Part shown: one piece after another, positions 1-8,250 of the stretch
Numbering within the stretch: the first letter of the stretch is position 1
How the letters are laid out: the number at the start of each line of letters is the position of its first letter
DNA from: W2P13-069 sp051876105
Lineage (GTDB): Bacteria; Actinomycetota; Coriobacteriia; Coriobacteriales; QAMH01
Direction of reading: 5' to 3'
Assembly (NCBI GenBank): GCA_051876105.1
Contig: JBJEHN010000063.1
Location: forward strand, 1-32,244
DNA: 32,244 nt
Program-made: the position numbers and the translations under genes
Notes under the pieces: generated by a model
Databases searched by the model: none
What the model was told of the DNA's origin: nothing
The model's input: only the letters and a program-made list of their open reading frames with translations

Positions 1-2523
1 ACCGAAGGCGTGGACCTCGCTGCCGCCGCTGGTGACGGTGGCCTCGTAGCAGCCGTACAGCGCCGAGGCCGTCTCGACGGCGATCTTCTGCAGCGCGCTG
101 AGCTCGACCAACGGCTTCTCGCTGAGGCCGACGGTGACGTCGCCGCCGGCTGCCTGGCTGGCGACGGAGGACAGGGCGCCCCCGTCGAGCTTCACGGTGC
201 CCGTGCTCGTCACCACGCTCATGCTCCCCGCGCTGCTCTCGGAGCTGTTGACGGCGCCCGCGACGCTCTCGAGCGTCTTCTTCGTCATCTTGACGGAGGT
301 GACGGTCGAGCCGGTGTTGGAGAGGTCGAGGACGAGGCCGCCCGTCACCCCCGAGCCCCCGCCCGCGGTCCCCAGGGCGCTCTGCAGCAGCTCCTGGCTG
401 ATCTCCTTGACGGTGGCCTGGCCGCCCGAGACGGCGACGCCTACCTCCTGCCCGATGCCCACGACGACGGTGGTCTCCTTGGCCGGCGGGTCGAGCGGAA
501 GGTCATAGATGCGGTCAGGGAAGACGCTGATCTCGCACTCGGCGCTCGCCGCGCTGTAGTTGTCGGTCCCTTTGAGCTGCGCGCGGAAGCTGTACGTACC
601 GAACCATGACGGCGCGACGACCTGGAAACGGTTGCCGTCGTCGATCTTGACGATGTTTTCGCTGTTGACCTTCTCCGCAGGGTACAGGTCTGTGCCCTGC
701 GTGCAGGTGAGGGAGAGCTCGGCGCCCTCAGGCAGGGGGACAGTCGAGCTGACCTCGAGCTCCACGACCTCCCCAGTGCCAACGGTGCTGCTCGCGGGCG
801 TGATGGTGAGCGCGGGAGAGGCCTTCTCCACCGTGAAGCTCACGAGGACGAAGGTTCTGACTGGTTTTTGGGTGACGGCATCGCTGCTCCTCGAGACCGC
901 GCCCTCCCCGCCCGTTGTTTCGGTGCCGCTTACGAGGATGGCGGCGGAGTACGACCCTGGAGCTAGCCCCGTTCTCGGCTTGATGGTGAAGGTGGCGATG
1001 GCGTTTGAATCTGAAGAAGCGTATTCGAGAGCGCCGATAACGAGGAACGAGGAGTCAGCCGGCGGGATGAGCTCGACGGCCTCGGTCGCGCCATTGCGCT
1101 TGATGGTGACGGTTATCGGCTTGAAATCGCTGTACCCGTATTCCGCCGTCCCGAAGTCGAGGCTTTCCGGCTCGGCGACGATGCCCTCGGCGATGAGCGT
1201 CCACTTTGCGTAGTAGTTCTTCGCGGTAAGGCTGTCTGTTGTGACAACCTCCACAGGATCCTTGGAGAAAGAGCTGTCCTCATACCAGCCACCGAAGGTG
1301 TACCCGCCCCTGCTGATGCCCTGCACGGGCTCCCCAGACGACAACAGCCCTTCGGCTACTGGCAGGTCGATGGGATCCCCGCCGTAGGTGTAGAAGCTGG
1401 GCGCTTTGAAGCCCGCGGAGTACGCACCTCCGTTGGCATGGAGGGTGATGGCTATCTTGATTTCGCCAGCTCCTATCAGCTCGCCTTTCTTGTCGATGCT
1501 CCCGTAGTTCTCGACGGTACCGTTGTTGACGAGGGTGCCGTTGTTGGTCAGCGTCTTGCCCTCGGCAATCGTGAGCGTCTTGCCGCTCTCAATCGTCAGC
1601 GTCTTGCCAGCAGGAATCGAGATGTCCGCGCCCAGCGCGAAGCTCTGCCCGTAGATCTTCCCCTGGTCCCCATCGAAGATCAGACCGCTCCAATCGCCGT
1701 CTTGACCCGAGTTGAAAGTGCCAGTCTTGCCACCAGAAAAGCCAATGCCTCCGGAGACGCTGGTTGCCGCGACCGTGCCGCCGCTGATGGTGACGTCGCC
1801 GCCGCCGTCGCCGCCGTCGCCGCCGTCGCCGCCGGAGATACTGGCCGCCGTGACCGTGCCGCCGCTGATGGTGACGCTGCCGCCGGCGCCGCCGTCTACG
1901 AAGAGGTTGCCGCCTCCTCCGCTTCCGCCGGAGATGCTATCTGCCGCGACCGTGCCGCCGCTGATGGTGACGCTGCCGCCGTCTCCGTTGACGCCGCTGT
2001 CGCCGTCTCCGCCGGAGATGCTAGCTGCCGTGACCGCGCCTCCGCTGATGGTGATATCGCCGCCGCCGCCGCCGTGGCTGAGGCTGCTCCAGCCGCCGGT
2101 ACCGGCAGTGATGTTGCTATCACTGACAGTAAGCACGCCCGTCCCGCTTTCCTGGCCGTAAATGCTCAGGCTGTATCCTCTTTCGCCGCCGCTGGCGACG
2201 GCGCCGCGGATGCCGTCGGTGACGGCGAGAATGCAGTCGTCGGCAAGGATCAAATGAACATCGCCGTTGAAGGTGACCCCGCTTAGGTAAATCTGACCCT
2301 TGACTACGTACCAGCCTGCAGACCAGCTCGTGGTGCTCTCAGTAACCTCCATGGCGCTGGAACAAACTTGCTTGTTGCCGCTTGCGTCCAGATAGGTCAC
2401 ATTGCTCGACGTCCCACCCCACGCTACGACAGGCGTGAACGCCACAACCATCGCGGCGCTTACCAGGCAGGCCAGGGTGCGGCGCAGCAGTGCTGGCTTT
2501 GCGTTCCTTCGACTGGCTCTCAT
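1..2523 (-). CDS. Secreted repeat protein with beta-helix-like glycine repeats and InlB-type repeat (partial, 3' end outside window)
   Basis: I read one open frame without a stop from the ATG at 2523 down to base 1, 841 codons, so the C-terminus is missing. The N-terminus is a signal peptide: basic MRASRRNAKPALLRR, then a hydrophobic stretch to about residue 34. Residues about 145-260 hold four glycine-rich repeats of the type VTISGGTVAA-SISGG, 27-32 residues long, as in right-handed beta-helix surface proteins. Residues about 355-445 form an InlB (Listeria-Bacteroides) repeat with the GGYTFGGWYED and YYAKWT signatures. Ig-like regions follow, then from about residue 670 a Ser/Gly/Val-rich domain resembling those found before SLH or other anchors in secreted Gram-positive proteins (inference). 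An AGAGGTG Shine-Dalgarno lies about 7 bases upstream. It is probably exported and surface-exposed; ligand unknown. A second secreted InlB-type protein lies at 29867-32053. Confidence 0.85.
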   Translation of the reverse strand, partial: MRASRRNAKPALLRRTLACLVSAAMVVAFTPVVAWGGTSSNVTYLDASGNKQVCSSAMEVTESTTSWSAGWYVVKGQIYLSGVTFNGDVHLILADDCILAVTDGIRGAVASGGERGYSLSIYGQESGTGVLTVSDSNITAGTGGWSSLSHGGGGGDITISGGAVTAASISGGDGDSGVNGDGGSVTISGGTVAADSISGGSGGGGNLFVDGGAGGSVTISGGTVTAASISGGDGGDGGDGGGDVTISGGTVAATSVSGGIGFSGGKTGTFNSGQDGDWSGLIFDGDQGKIYGQSFALGADISIPAGKTLTIESGKTLTIAEGKTLTNNGTLVNNGTVENYGSIDKKGELIGAGEIKIAITLHANGGAYSAGFKAPSFYTYGGDPIDLPVAEGLLSSGEPVQGISRGGYTFGGWYEDSSFSKDPVEVVTTDSLTAKNYYAKWTLIAEGIVAEPESLDFGTAEYGYSDFKPITVTIKRNGATEAVELIPPADSSFLVIGALEYASSDSNAIATFTIKPRTGLAPGSYSAAILVSGTETTGGEGAVSRSSDAVTQKPVRTFVLVSFTVEKASPALTITPASSTVGTGEVVELEVSSTVPLPEGAELSLTCTQGTDLYPAEKVNSENIVKIDDGNRFQVVAPSWFGTYSFRAQLKGTDNYSAASAECEISVFPDRIYDLPLDPPAKETTVVVGIGQEVGVAVSGGQATVKEISQELLQSALGTAGGGSGVTGGLVLDLSNTGSTVTSVKMTKKTLESVAGAVNSSESSAGSMSVVTSTGTVKLDGGALSSVASQAAGGDVTVGLSEKPLVELSALQKIAVETASALYGCYEATVTSGGSEVHAFG
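1781..2051 (-). repeat. Four degenerate in-frame repeats coding GG-VTISGGTV modules
   Basis: The core CCGCTGATGG (plus strand) recurs at 1781, 1862, 1958 and 2042, spacings of 81, 96 and 84 bp, all multiples of three. Each copy codes a glycine-rich module with VTISGG or ITISGG. Spacer length varies by whole codons. Confidence 0.85.
1801..1827 (-). repeat. Three perfect 9-bp units (GCCGCCGTC) coding Asp-Gly-Gly
   Basis: Three exact GCCGCCGTC units lie between two of the larger modules and are followed by a near-match (GCCGCCGGA). On the coding strand they give repeated D-G-G. Slippage would change length without shifting frame. Confidence 0.85.
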
Positions 2524-2627
2524 CGGTGCACCTCTTTCGCTTAGGCGGCATTTGCTTGCGGTATGAGCAGCGCGATGCTTTCAGGACACCGCGCTGGGTG
2601 TTCCTCATTCAGTGACTGCTCGCTAAT

Positions 2628-2633
2628 AGTATA
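2628..2633 (-). promoter_or_regulatory. Candidate -10 box (TATACT) for the secreted protein gene
   Basis: On the minus strand TATACT lies about 105 bases upstream of the ATG at 2523. No good -35 box sits at 16-18 bases; TTGGCT is at only 13. The same TATACT hexamer occurs in the candidate promoters at 6781 and 29831. Confidence 0.35.
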
Positions 2634-2698
2634 CGCGCGAGAGGCAAGCCAAGGGGTGCTGCGAGTGCTAAATCAGCAGGTAACAAGCCCAGCGGCGC

Positions 2699-3370
2699 TT
2701 AGCTGGTGATGATGAAGGGCTGGATGGCTTGGGCCAGGCCGGTGATGGGCATGGTCTGCAGCCAGATGCGGCCGGGGCCGGTGAGCTTGGTGTGGAACAG
2801 GCCCTCGCCGCCCAGGACGATGTTCTTCGCGCCCTTGATGCGCTGTATCTCGAAGCTCACGGTCTTGTCGAAGGCGAGCACGTGGCCCGTGTCCACGATG
2901 AGCTGTTGGCCGGACTCGAGCAGGTACTCCACCAGGCCGCCGTCGCATTCGATGAAGGCCGTGCCCTCGCCGCTCAGGCGCTGCATGATGAAGCCCTCGC
3001 CGCCAAAGACGCCCTTGCCGAGTTTCTCGTTGATGTGGGTGCTCAGCTCCACACCGGCCTCGCATGCCAAGAAGCCGTTCTTCTGCACGATGAGCTCGCG
3101 GCCGGGCTCGATGCGCACGGGGAGGATCTCGCCGGGGACGCAGGCGCCGAACGCGATCTTGCCGTCTTGGCGGGCGGTGTACTCGTTGAGGAAGAGGGTC
3201 TCGCCGCTGAACATGCGGCCGAAGACCTTGCCCACGCCGCCGCCGGAGGTGCCCATCTCGATGCACGGGTCCATCCAGAGCATGGCGCCGGACTCGTTCT
3301 TCATGCTCTCGCCCGCCTTGAGCTGGCAGACAACGGCGGGGAAGTTGCCCCCGAGGATCTCGTACTGCAT
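2699..3370 (-). CDS. AIM24 / TIGR00266 family protein
   Basis: This 223-residue protein starts MQYEILGGNFPAVVCQLKAGE and matches the AIM24 (DUF124, TIGR00266) family, a compact all-beta fold whose bacterial members have no settled biochemical role. Visible family features are the early GAMLWMD segment, then GVFGGEGFIMQRLSGEGTAF and later GGEGLFHTKLTGPG, two glycine-rich hairpins with the same pattern. There is no signal peptide or membrane segment, so it should be cytoplasmic. I chose the ATG at 3370 because GAGAGGAG lies about six bases upstream and homology begins there; an upstream in-frame extension to 3448 looks non-coding. It stands alone, divergent from the phosphatidyltransferase gene. 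The family call is firm; function is unknown. Confidence 0.9.
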   Translation of the reverse strand: MQYEILGGNFPAVVCQLKAGESMKNESGAMLWMDPCIEMGTSGGGVGKVFGRMFSGETLFLNEYTARQDGKIAFGACVPGEILPVRIEPGRELIVQKNGFLACEAGVELSTHINEKLGKGVFGGEGFIMQRLSGEGTAFIECDGGLVEYLLESGQQLIVDTGHVLAFDKTVSFEIQRIKGAKNIVLGGEGLFHTKLTGPGRIWLQTMPITGLAQAIQPFIITS

Positions 3371-3465
3371 GGTGCTCCTCTCTTCGAGCGGCCGGGCAGG
3401 TGCCTTGCGCTCCCTGCTTTCCCGGGCGCTTGCTTGCTGGACATGCACAATGCGCTCATTTTCGC

Positions 3466-3490
3466 ACTATATCGCCGTTGGAACACCAAC
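3466..3490 (-). promoter_or_regulatory. Candidate promoter with small dyad upstream of the AIM24 gene
   Basis: On the minus strand a -10-like TATAGT (3466-3471) lies about 95 bases before the ATG at 3370. Just upstream is a dyad, GTTGG-AACA-CCAAC (3477-3490), in the spacer and -35 zone where an operator could lie. No canonical -35 box is visible. The rest of the 337-bp gap to 3708 is G-rich and shows no gene. Confidence 0.3.
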
Positions 3491-3707
3491 GCTCCGCCCC
3501 CATGGACACACAAGTTTTTCCAAAGGACACAACCCCGCCCGCAAGCCAGGGAGGGGAGGGGGAAGGGCGCCTGCGCTCTGTGCGCTCAGATGACGAGAGA
3601 GGGGCTCCAGTGTGGTCTGGCGGTGCACAAATAATTACGTGTCCTTGCTGCACAACGTAGTACAGTGCCGGCGGGTGTTCTTGTGTGCGGCGAGTAAGGG
3701 AGTGCGT

Positions 3708-4208
3708 GTGCGGGGGATCGCCAATTTGGTCACGGCGAGCAGGCTCGTTGCCTCTGCCGTCATGCTCGCCTTGCCGGCGGCGTCCGCGCCGTTTTGGACG
3801 CTGTACGCGTGGTGCGGCCTCAGCGACATGGCCGACGGCCCGCTTGCGCGCAGGCTCGGAGAGGAGAGCGAGCTCGGCGCGCGCCTCGACAGCGCCAGCG
3901 ACCTCGCCTTCGTCTTAGCCTGCTTCGTCACGCTCGCTCCGGTGTTGCGCTTTGAGGCGTGGCTCGTTGCCTGGGTGGCCGCCATCGCGGTGTGCAAGGT
4001 CGCGGCCTATGTCTCCGGCCTTGTGATGCATGGCCGCCTCATCGCGCTGCACACCGCCGCCAACAAGGCAGCGGGCCTGCTGCTGTTCGCCACCGTCCCA
4101 CTCATGGCTGCGCTCGACTCCGCGCTCCCAGCAATCCCCGCATGCGCCCTTGCGACCTTCGCGGCGGTGCAGGAGGGCCACTGGGTCAGATCCGGCCGGC
4201 TACAGTAG
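3708..4208 (+). CDS. CDP-alcohol phosphatidyltransferase family membrane protein
   Basis: A 166-residue integral membrane enzyme with the complete CDP-alcohol phosphotransferase signature D-G-x2-A-R-x8-G-x3-D-x3-D: D43 G44, A47 R48, G57, D61 and D65 when counted from the GTG at 3708. The family moves a phosphoalcohol head group from, or onto, a CDP-activated lipid at the cytoplasmic membrane; PgsA makes phosphatidylglycerophosphate. The N-terminus IANLVTASRLVAS is the usual first helix. It is short for PgsA (about 180-200 residues), so the substrate is left open. The GTG at 3708 has AAGGGAG five bases upstream; a GTG at 3702 would overlap that site. It lies 181 bp before a histidine kinase gene on the same strand. 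Confidence 0.85.
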   Translation: MRGIANLVTASRLVASAVMLALPAASAPFWTLYAWCGLSDMADGPLARRLGEESELGARLDSASDLAFVLACFVTLAPVLRFEAWLVAWVAAIAVCKVAAYVSGLVMHGRLIALHTAANKAAGLLLFATVPLMAALDSALPAIPACALATFAAVQEGHWVRSGRLQ

Positions 4209-4389
4209 CGCGCCAGCCAGTCTGCATGAATCCCCGCGATCTGGAGCTTTCCCTGCACGCTCACCGAGCGAGAAGCGTTGCGAGGGGATTGTGGAGTACG
4301 AGGCTATCGGCCTCTCCGGCGAGTCGCGGGAATGCTGGCAGTACCATTCTTGCAATCAGGCGGCTATTCCAGGAGCAAAGGGGCGTGCT

Positions 4390-5733
4390 GTGGGCCAAGA
4401 GACGCTCATACTGATCGACCTCGTCAAACTCGTGAACATCATCGTCGAGGCTACCGGCGTTGTCCTGAGCGTCATCGGCGTGGTGGCAGTGCTGGTGAGC
4501 CACATGTCCAACCGCAGGGAGGTCCGCCTGCTCTGCGCGATCTTTGGCTGCCTGGCCGTGGCGCTGTGCGCCAACCTCTGCGGCCTGCTGGCCAAGGGGC
4601 ACGAGGGCACCCTGGCGTGGTGGATGGTGCACGTCTCGAACTTCCTGGAGTTCGCCTTCACGTACCTGGACTGCATGCTCGTTGCCCTGCTGCTGTTCCA
4701 CAAGCTCGAGCCATACGGGCGCTATCCCAAGCTCAAGGCCTTCCTCTGGGCACTCTTCGCGTTCTACCTGCTATTGGTGGTGCTCAGCCAGAGGACCGGA
4801 TGGATCTACTACATCGACGCCGCCAACGTCTGCCACCGCGGCCCCTGGCACTGGGTGGGCTTGGCAATGGGTATGGTCACGCTCACGACATGCATGGCGC
4901 TCCTGGTGCGCCACGGAAGCAAGCTCCCACCGCGCATGCGCTGGGGCTTTTGGATCTTCATGCTGGTACCCTTCGTGGCAACCGGGCTGCAAATCCCCTT
5001 CTACGGCATCTACATCGTGCTCTTCGCCATGGTCTTGGGCGCGTCCGTGCTGCTGGTGGTCATCATCGGCGACAGCGTGGACATGCTCGTCAGGCAACAG
5101 CGCGAGCTTGCAGAGATGAAGGCCGCCCTGGCCATGAGCCAGATGCGCCCGCACTTCCTCTTCAACTCGCTTGCCGTAATCCGCGACCTCTGCCGCCACG
5201 ACCCAGAGCAGGCGCGCGTCGCGCTGGACGACTTCTCGCGCTACCTGCGCTGCAACCTCGACTCCATGGGCAAGACGGGCAACATCCCCTTCAACCAGGA
5301 GCTGCGCCACATCCAGGCCTACCTCAACCTTGAGAAGCTGCGCTTTGGCGAGCGCCTCAACGTGGTCTACAAGCTGCAGCACCTCGACTTCGAGCTGCCG
5401 CCGCTCTCCGTCCAGCCCCTGGTGGAAAACGCGGTCAAGCACGGGATCTTCCCCAAGGGGGAGGGCGGCACGCTCACCATCAGCACCTGGCGCGACGCCG
5501 AGGGCTCGCATGTGCGCGTGGAAGACGACGGCGCCGGCTTCGACCCGCTCATCGACGTGAACAGCGTGCTCGACAGCAACCCGGCCACCAGCATCGACAG
5601 CGCGGGCGAGAGCCAGCGCCGCCATGTGGGCATCGAGAACGTGCGCAACCGCCTGGAGCTTGCCGGCAGCCGCTTGGAGCTGGAGAGTTCGCAGGGCAGC
5701 GGCACGGTAGCGACCATCACCATCTGCGAGTAG
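4390..5733 (+). CDS. LytS-type membrane sensor histidine kinase (orphan)
   Basis: A 447-residue kinase. Residues about 5-228 contain roughly seven hydrophobic helices, an integral membrane sensor with short loops. The cytoplasmic part has the His_kinase (PF06580) box SQMRPHFLFNSL with likely phospho-acceptor H255, then an HATPase_c domain with N-box PLVENAVKHGI (343-353), G1 box DDGAGF (379-384) and G2 box GIENVRNRL. This is the LytS/YehU class, which normally pairs with a LytTR-type response regulator; none is present in the window. I chose GTG 4390 because AAAGGGG lies about six bases upstream; a GTG at 4291 is an in-frame alternative. It converges on the methyltransferase gene with only 23 bp between stops. 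The ligand is unknown. Confidence 0.88.
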   Translation: MGQETLILIDLVKLVNIIVEATGVVLSVIGVVAVLVSHMSNRREVRLLCAIFGCLAVALCANLCGLLAKGHEGTLAWWMVHVSNFLEFAFTYLDCMLVALLLFHKLEPYGRYPKLKAFLWALFAFYLLLVVLSQRTGWIYYIDAANVCHRGPWHWVGLAMGMVTLTTCMALLVRHGSKLPPRMRWGFWIFMLVPFVATGLQIPFYGIYIVLFAMVLGASVLLVVIIGDSVDMLVRQQRELAEMKAALAMSQMRPHFLFNSLAVIRDLCRHDPEQARVALDDFSRYLRCNLDSMGKTGNIPFNQELRHIQAYLNLEKLRFGERLNVVYKLQHLDFELPPLSVQPLVENAVKHGIFPKGEGGTLTISTWRDAEGSHVRVEDDGAGFDPLIDVNSVLDSNPATSIDSAGESQRRHVGIENVRNRLELAGSRLELESSQGSGTVATITICE

Positions 5734-5756
5734 CTGCTGCGCCGCCTGCCGGGGCG

Positions 5757-6605
5757 CTAGCGCTGCGGGGGCTCCCAGGAGATGAGGGCCCAGCGGTCCT
5801 CGCGCGCGTAGTCCATGCCCCAGGTGCCGTCTTCGGCCTCCACCGCATGCTCGCTGATGAAGGCGCTGAGCAGGCGCTCTTCCTCTGCGGACTGCGGAGC
5901 ATGCGACTCCCAGATGCTCTCGGTGAGCTCCTCGCGGCTCTTGCGGCGCCACTTGCCGGGGAAGGTGATGTAGCTCAGCTCCGGGAAGCGCCCGTTCACG
6001 AGCAGCCAATTGAGGACGCAGCCGAGCTCGACGGGCGCCAGGCGCACGTCCTGCGTGCGGCCCATGGCCTCGTAGATGCGGTGGTCGCGGTAGGGGATGT
6101 CGCCTGCACCGGTGGAGAGGAAGCACCTGCGGCGGGCGTGCGCCTCGAGCTTGAGCAGGCCGTCGACCATGTCGTCGACCACGAACGAGCGCGAGCTCAC
6201 CGCCACATCGCATACCGGCAGGTCGCCGAGCTCTTGCTGCCACGAGCGCTGGACGACGATGATGCGCTCCTGGACGCCGCGCTGGCCGGCGGCGCTGCGC
6301 AGCTCCTCGAGCATCTTGGGAGAGAAGTCCACCGCTACAACCTGGTGGCCTTCCTCGGCCAGCGGGACGGCGAGGGTGCCGCTGCCGCAGCCCATGTCAA
6401 AGACCGTCTCGCCCGCGTTGAGGCCCAGTGCGCGCTGCAGCTGGGTGATGTAGTCGCTGCGCGCGGGCTTGTGTGCGAAGGAGGGCGCCTTTGCATCCCA
6501 CTGGGCCTGCGACTCCTTGCTGCCGGGCTTGGCCTTGCGGTGCTGCGGGCTGTGCGGCGCGCGGTTGGCGAACAGCTCTTCCCAGCGGATGTCCTCGAAG
6601 TGCAT
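5757..6605 (-). CDS. Class I SAM-dependent methyltransferase
   Basis: A 282-residue soluble protein with a Rossmann-type SAM-binding core. Motif I is VFDMGCGSGTLAVPLA (residues about 68-83) and the acidic end of strand 2 is VVAVDFSPKML (about 89-99). The first 50 residues carry a basic QHRKAKPG segment and SQAQWDAKAPSFA, often seen before the core in small-molecule methyltransferases of anaerobes. The C-terminal half (LGCVLNWLLVNGRFPELSYITF, later GTWGMDYAREDRWALISWEP) would shape the substrate pocket; I cannot name the substrate. The ATG at 6605 has a strong GGAGGAC site seven bases upstream, so the in-frame extension to 6764 is not used. No partner gene is adjacent. Confidence 0.88.
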   Translation of the reverse strand: MHFEDIRWEELFANRAPHSPQHRKAKPGSKESQAQWDAKAPSFAHKPARSDYITQLQRALGLNAGETVFDMGCGSGTLAVPLAEEGHQVVAVDFSPKMLEELRSAAGQRGVQERIIVVQRSWQQELGDLPVCDVAVSSRSFVVDDMVDGLLKLEAHARRRCFLSTGAGDIPYRDHRIYEAMGRTQDVRLAPVELGCVLNWLLVNGRFPELSYITFPGKWRRKSREELTESIWESHAPQSAEEERLLSAFISEHAVEAEDGTWGMDYAREDRWALISWEPPQR

Positions 6606-6756
6606 TGTGTCCTCCTTCATGCGTGGTGCGATGCGCAGCCTGCGGCGCAAAATGCTTCTCCGCAGAGAATAGCGCATGCAGGCCCCAACGTGGCCAGAGA
6701 GCGTGAGGGGGGTGGCCCAGCAGCTCCATTCTTGCCTAGCAGCACCAAAATTAGAC

Positions 6757-6786
6757 TTGCACAAGTAATAGACTGTGTCTTATACT
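6757..6786 (+). promoter_or_regulatory. Sigma-70-type promoter (TTGCAC, 18 bp, TATACT)
   Basis: TTGCAC (6757-6762) and TATACT (6781-6786) are separated by 18 bp, a good vegetative promoter reading rightwards. The next intact gene is rarD at 7057, so the leader would be about 260 bases and would run antisense to the EAL-like remnant at 6795-7019. Confidence 0.55.
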
Positions 6787-6794
6787 AGTGCCAG

Positions 6795-7019
6795 TCAGTC
6801 CTCCCTCAACACTGACGGAAAATGCGAGGGGCAGTTGCAGATGCCTCTCAAGAAGTTCTTCCAGGCCTCGGCCCGGGCGGGAATCAGGCCCCCGCCCGGG
6901 CCGATCCCGTCTCTGCGCGCCTCGCGCGTCTCCAGGCCCTCGACCACGACCTCCATGCCGATCTCCTTGAGCATGACGACCAGGTGCCGCAGGAAGCCCT
7001 GCTCGCTTTCGGAGCCCAC
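6795..7019 (-). pseudogene. Remnant of an EAL-domain (c-di-GMP phosphodiesterase) gene
   Basis: On the minus strand this 74-codon frame contains LRHLVVMLKEIGMEVVVEGLETREA, a close match to the helix-strand of EAL domains that ends in the conserved (A)EGVET motif. The tail GGGLIPARAEAWKNFLR resembles the usual QG-(x)-RP-(x)-F-L ending, with a few residues missing between the two. A TAG stop lies immediately upstream in frame, and the catalytic EAL, DDFG and KID parts are absent. I read it as the decayed 3' end of a longer gene. The frame is too short to fold as an active enzyme. Other parts of 6606-7056 show only the promoter at 6757-6786. Confidence 0.5.
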
Positions 7020-7056
7020 GTGCTAGACTCACAGCTCATCGTGTGCGGAGGTTTGG

Positions 7057-7962
7057 ATGACTGAGGAAGAACGCAAGGGCGCGCTCGTCGGCGCGCTTTG
7101 CTATGTCTTGTGGGGCCTGTCCCCGCTGTACTGGAAGCTGCTGAGCGAGGTCTCGAGCGTGGAGATCATTGCCCAGCGCATCATCTGGTGCACGGTGCTC
7201 ACGGTGGGTGCGTGCGCCGTGGCGCGGCTCGACCTGCCCGCGCTGCTCAGGGACCGCCGCACCTGGCGCTACCTGGTGCCGGCCTCGCTGCTCGTCACCT
7301 TCAACTGGAGCCTCTACATCTTCGCCGTGAGCATCGACAAGATCATCGAGACCTCCATCGGCTACTACATCAACCCGCTGGTCTCGATCCTGCTGGGCAT
7401 CGTGGTCTTTGGGGAGCGCCTCACCAAGGTGCAGGGCGCCGCGGTTGCCCTGTGCGCGGCGGGCATCCTCTTCTTCACCGTCAACTACGGCGCGTTCCCG
7501 TGGATCTCTGTGCTGCTGGCGCTGAGCTTTGGCGCGTACGGCGCCGTGAAGAAGCGCGCGGCCTACCCGCCGGTGCAGGCCCTGGCCATGGAGAACCTGC
7601 TCATTGTGCTCCCGATGATCGGCGTTGCCATAGGCAGCGCCATCGTCACCGGCCAGCACGCCTTCCTGGGCGATGTGAGCTCCGCGCACGGCTGGGCCCT
7701 CACGCTGCTGCTGGTGGGCGCGGGCGCTGTGACCGCGGTGCCGCTGCTGCTGTTCTCTCACGCGGCCAACACCATCCCGCTTTCGCTGCTGGGCTTCATC
7801 CAGTTCCTCAGCCCCACGTTGGCGCTGCTGGTGGCCGTCTTCTTCAACGGCGAGCCCTTCACCCTGGCCCACGGCGTATGCCTGGGCTGCATCTGGGGCG
7901 GCCTGGCGCTCGTGACGGCAGAAAGCATGCTCTCTCTGCGCAAGCCGGGCAGCGCCTCGTAG
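7057..7962 (+). CDS. rarD: RarD-type EamA/DMT superfamily transporter
   Basis: A 301-residue inner-membrane permease with about ten helices and the two EamA repeats. It matches RarD (chloramphenicol-sensitive protein family, TIGR00688): the opening GALVGALCYVLWGLSPLYWK, the SSVEIIAQRIIWC segment, then NWSLYIFAVSIDKIIETSIGYYINPLVSILLG, and PLLLFSHAANTIPLSLLGFIQFLSPT near the end, all hallmark positions of that family. Length is as expected. GGAGG lies about six bases before the ATG. Physiological substrates of RarD are not established. A promoter at 6757-6786 probably serves it; a large inverted repeat begins eight bases after its stop and may end transcription. Confidence 0.92.
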   Translation: MTEEERKGALVGALCYVLWGLSPLYWKLLSEVSSVEIIAQRIIWCTVLTVGACAVARLDLPALLRDRRTWRYLVPASLLVTFNWSLYIFAVSIDKIIETSIGYYINPLVSILLGIVVFGERLTKVQGAAVALCAAGILFFTVNYGAFPWISVLLALSFGAYGAVKKRAAYPPVQALAMENLLIVLPMIGVAIGSAIVTGQHAFLGDVSSAHGWALTLLLVGAGAVTAVPLLLFSHAANTIPLSLLGFIQFLSPTLALLVAVFFNGEPFTLAHGVCLGCIWGGLALVTAESMLSLRKPGSAS

Positions 7963-7969
7963 CCGCCCC

Positions 7970-8101
7970 GTGGTCCAAAAGTGCCGGTTGTGGGTTTCTA
8001 GTGGCCGCAAAATGCCGTTTATGGGTGTCGATAAAAATACCGACACCCTTTTACGTGCATTTCGGGCCACTAAACACCCATCTACGTGCATTTCGGGCCA
8101 C
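7970..8101. repeat. 132-bp imperfect palindrome built of four ~30-bp units
   Basis: Two units (7970-8000 and 8001-8030), each opening GTGG-C and ending near GGGTGTC or GGGTTTC, are followed by two units in opposite orientation (8041-8070 and 8071-8101) ending ACGTGCATTTCGGGCCAC. The last two share that exact 18-mer. The centre is a hairpin, GGGTGTCG / CGACACCC (8023-8030 and 8041-8048), followed by TTTT. It sits just after rarD and could end transcription from that side. Confidence 0.75.
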
Positions 8102-8250
8102 GCGCATCACACGCGCCAGTCCGCAAACGCCTCTTCACTTGATCTTGCCTTTCTCGTAGACGGGGGACGGGGGCGGGGTGGGCCCTGCGGCTTTCCGCCG
8201 CGAGGGCGCGTGCCCGCGCACTACAAGCGCAAGCACAAGCGCAAAAGAAA

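Noticed and set aside
2339..2608. A small minus-strand gene overlapping the start of the secreted protein
   Set aside because: It lies in another frame across the signal peptide, without a ribosome site or family resemblance.
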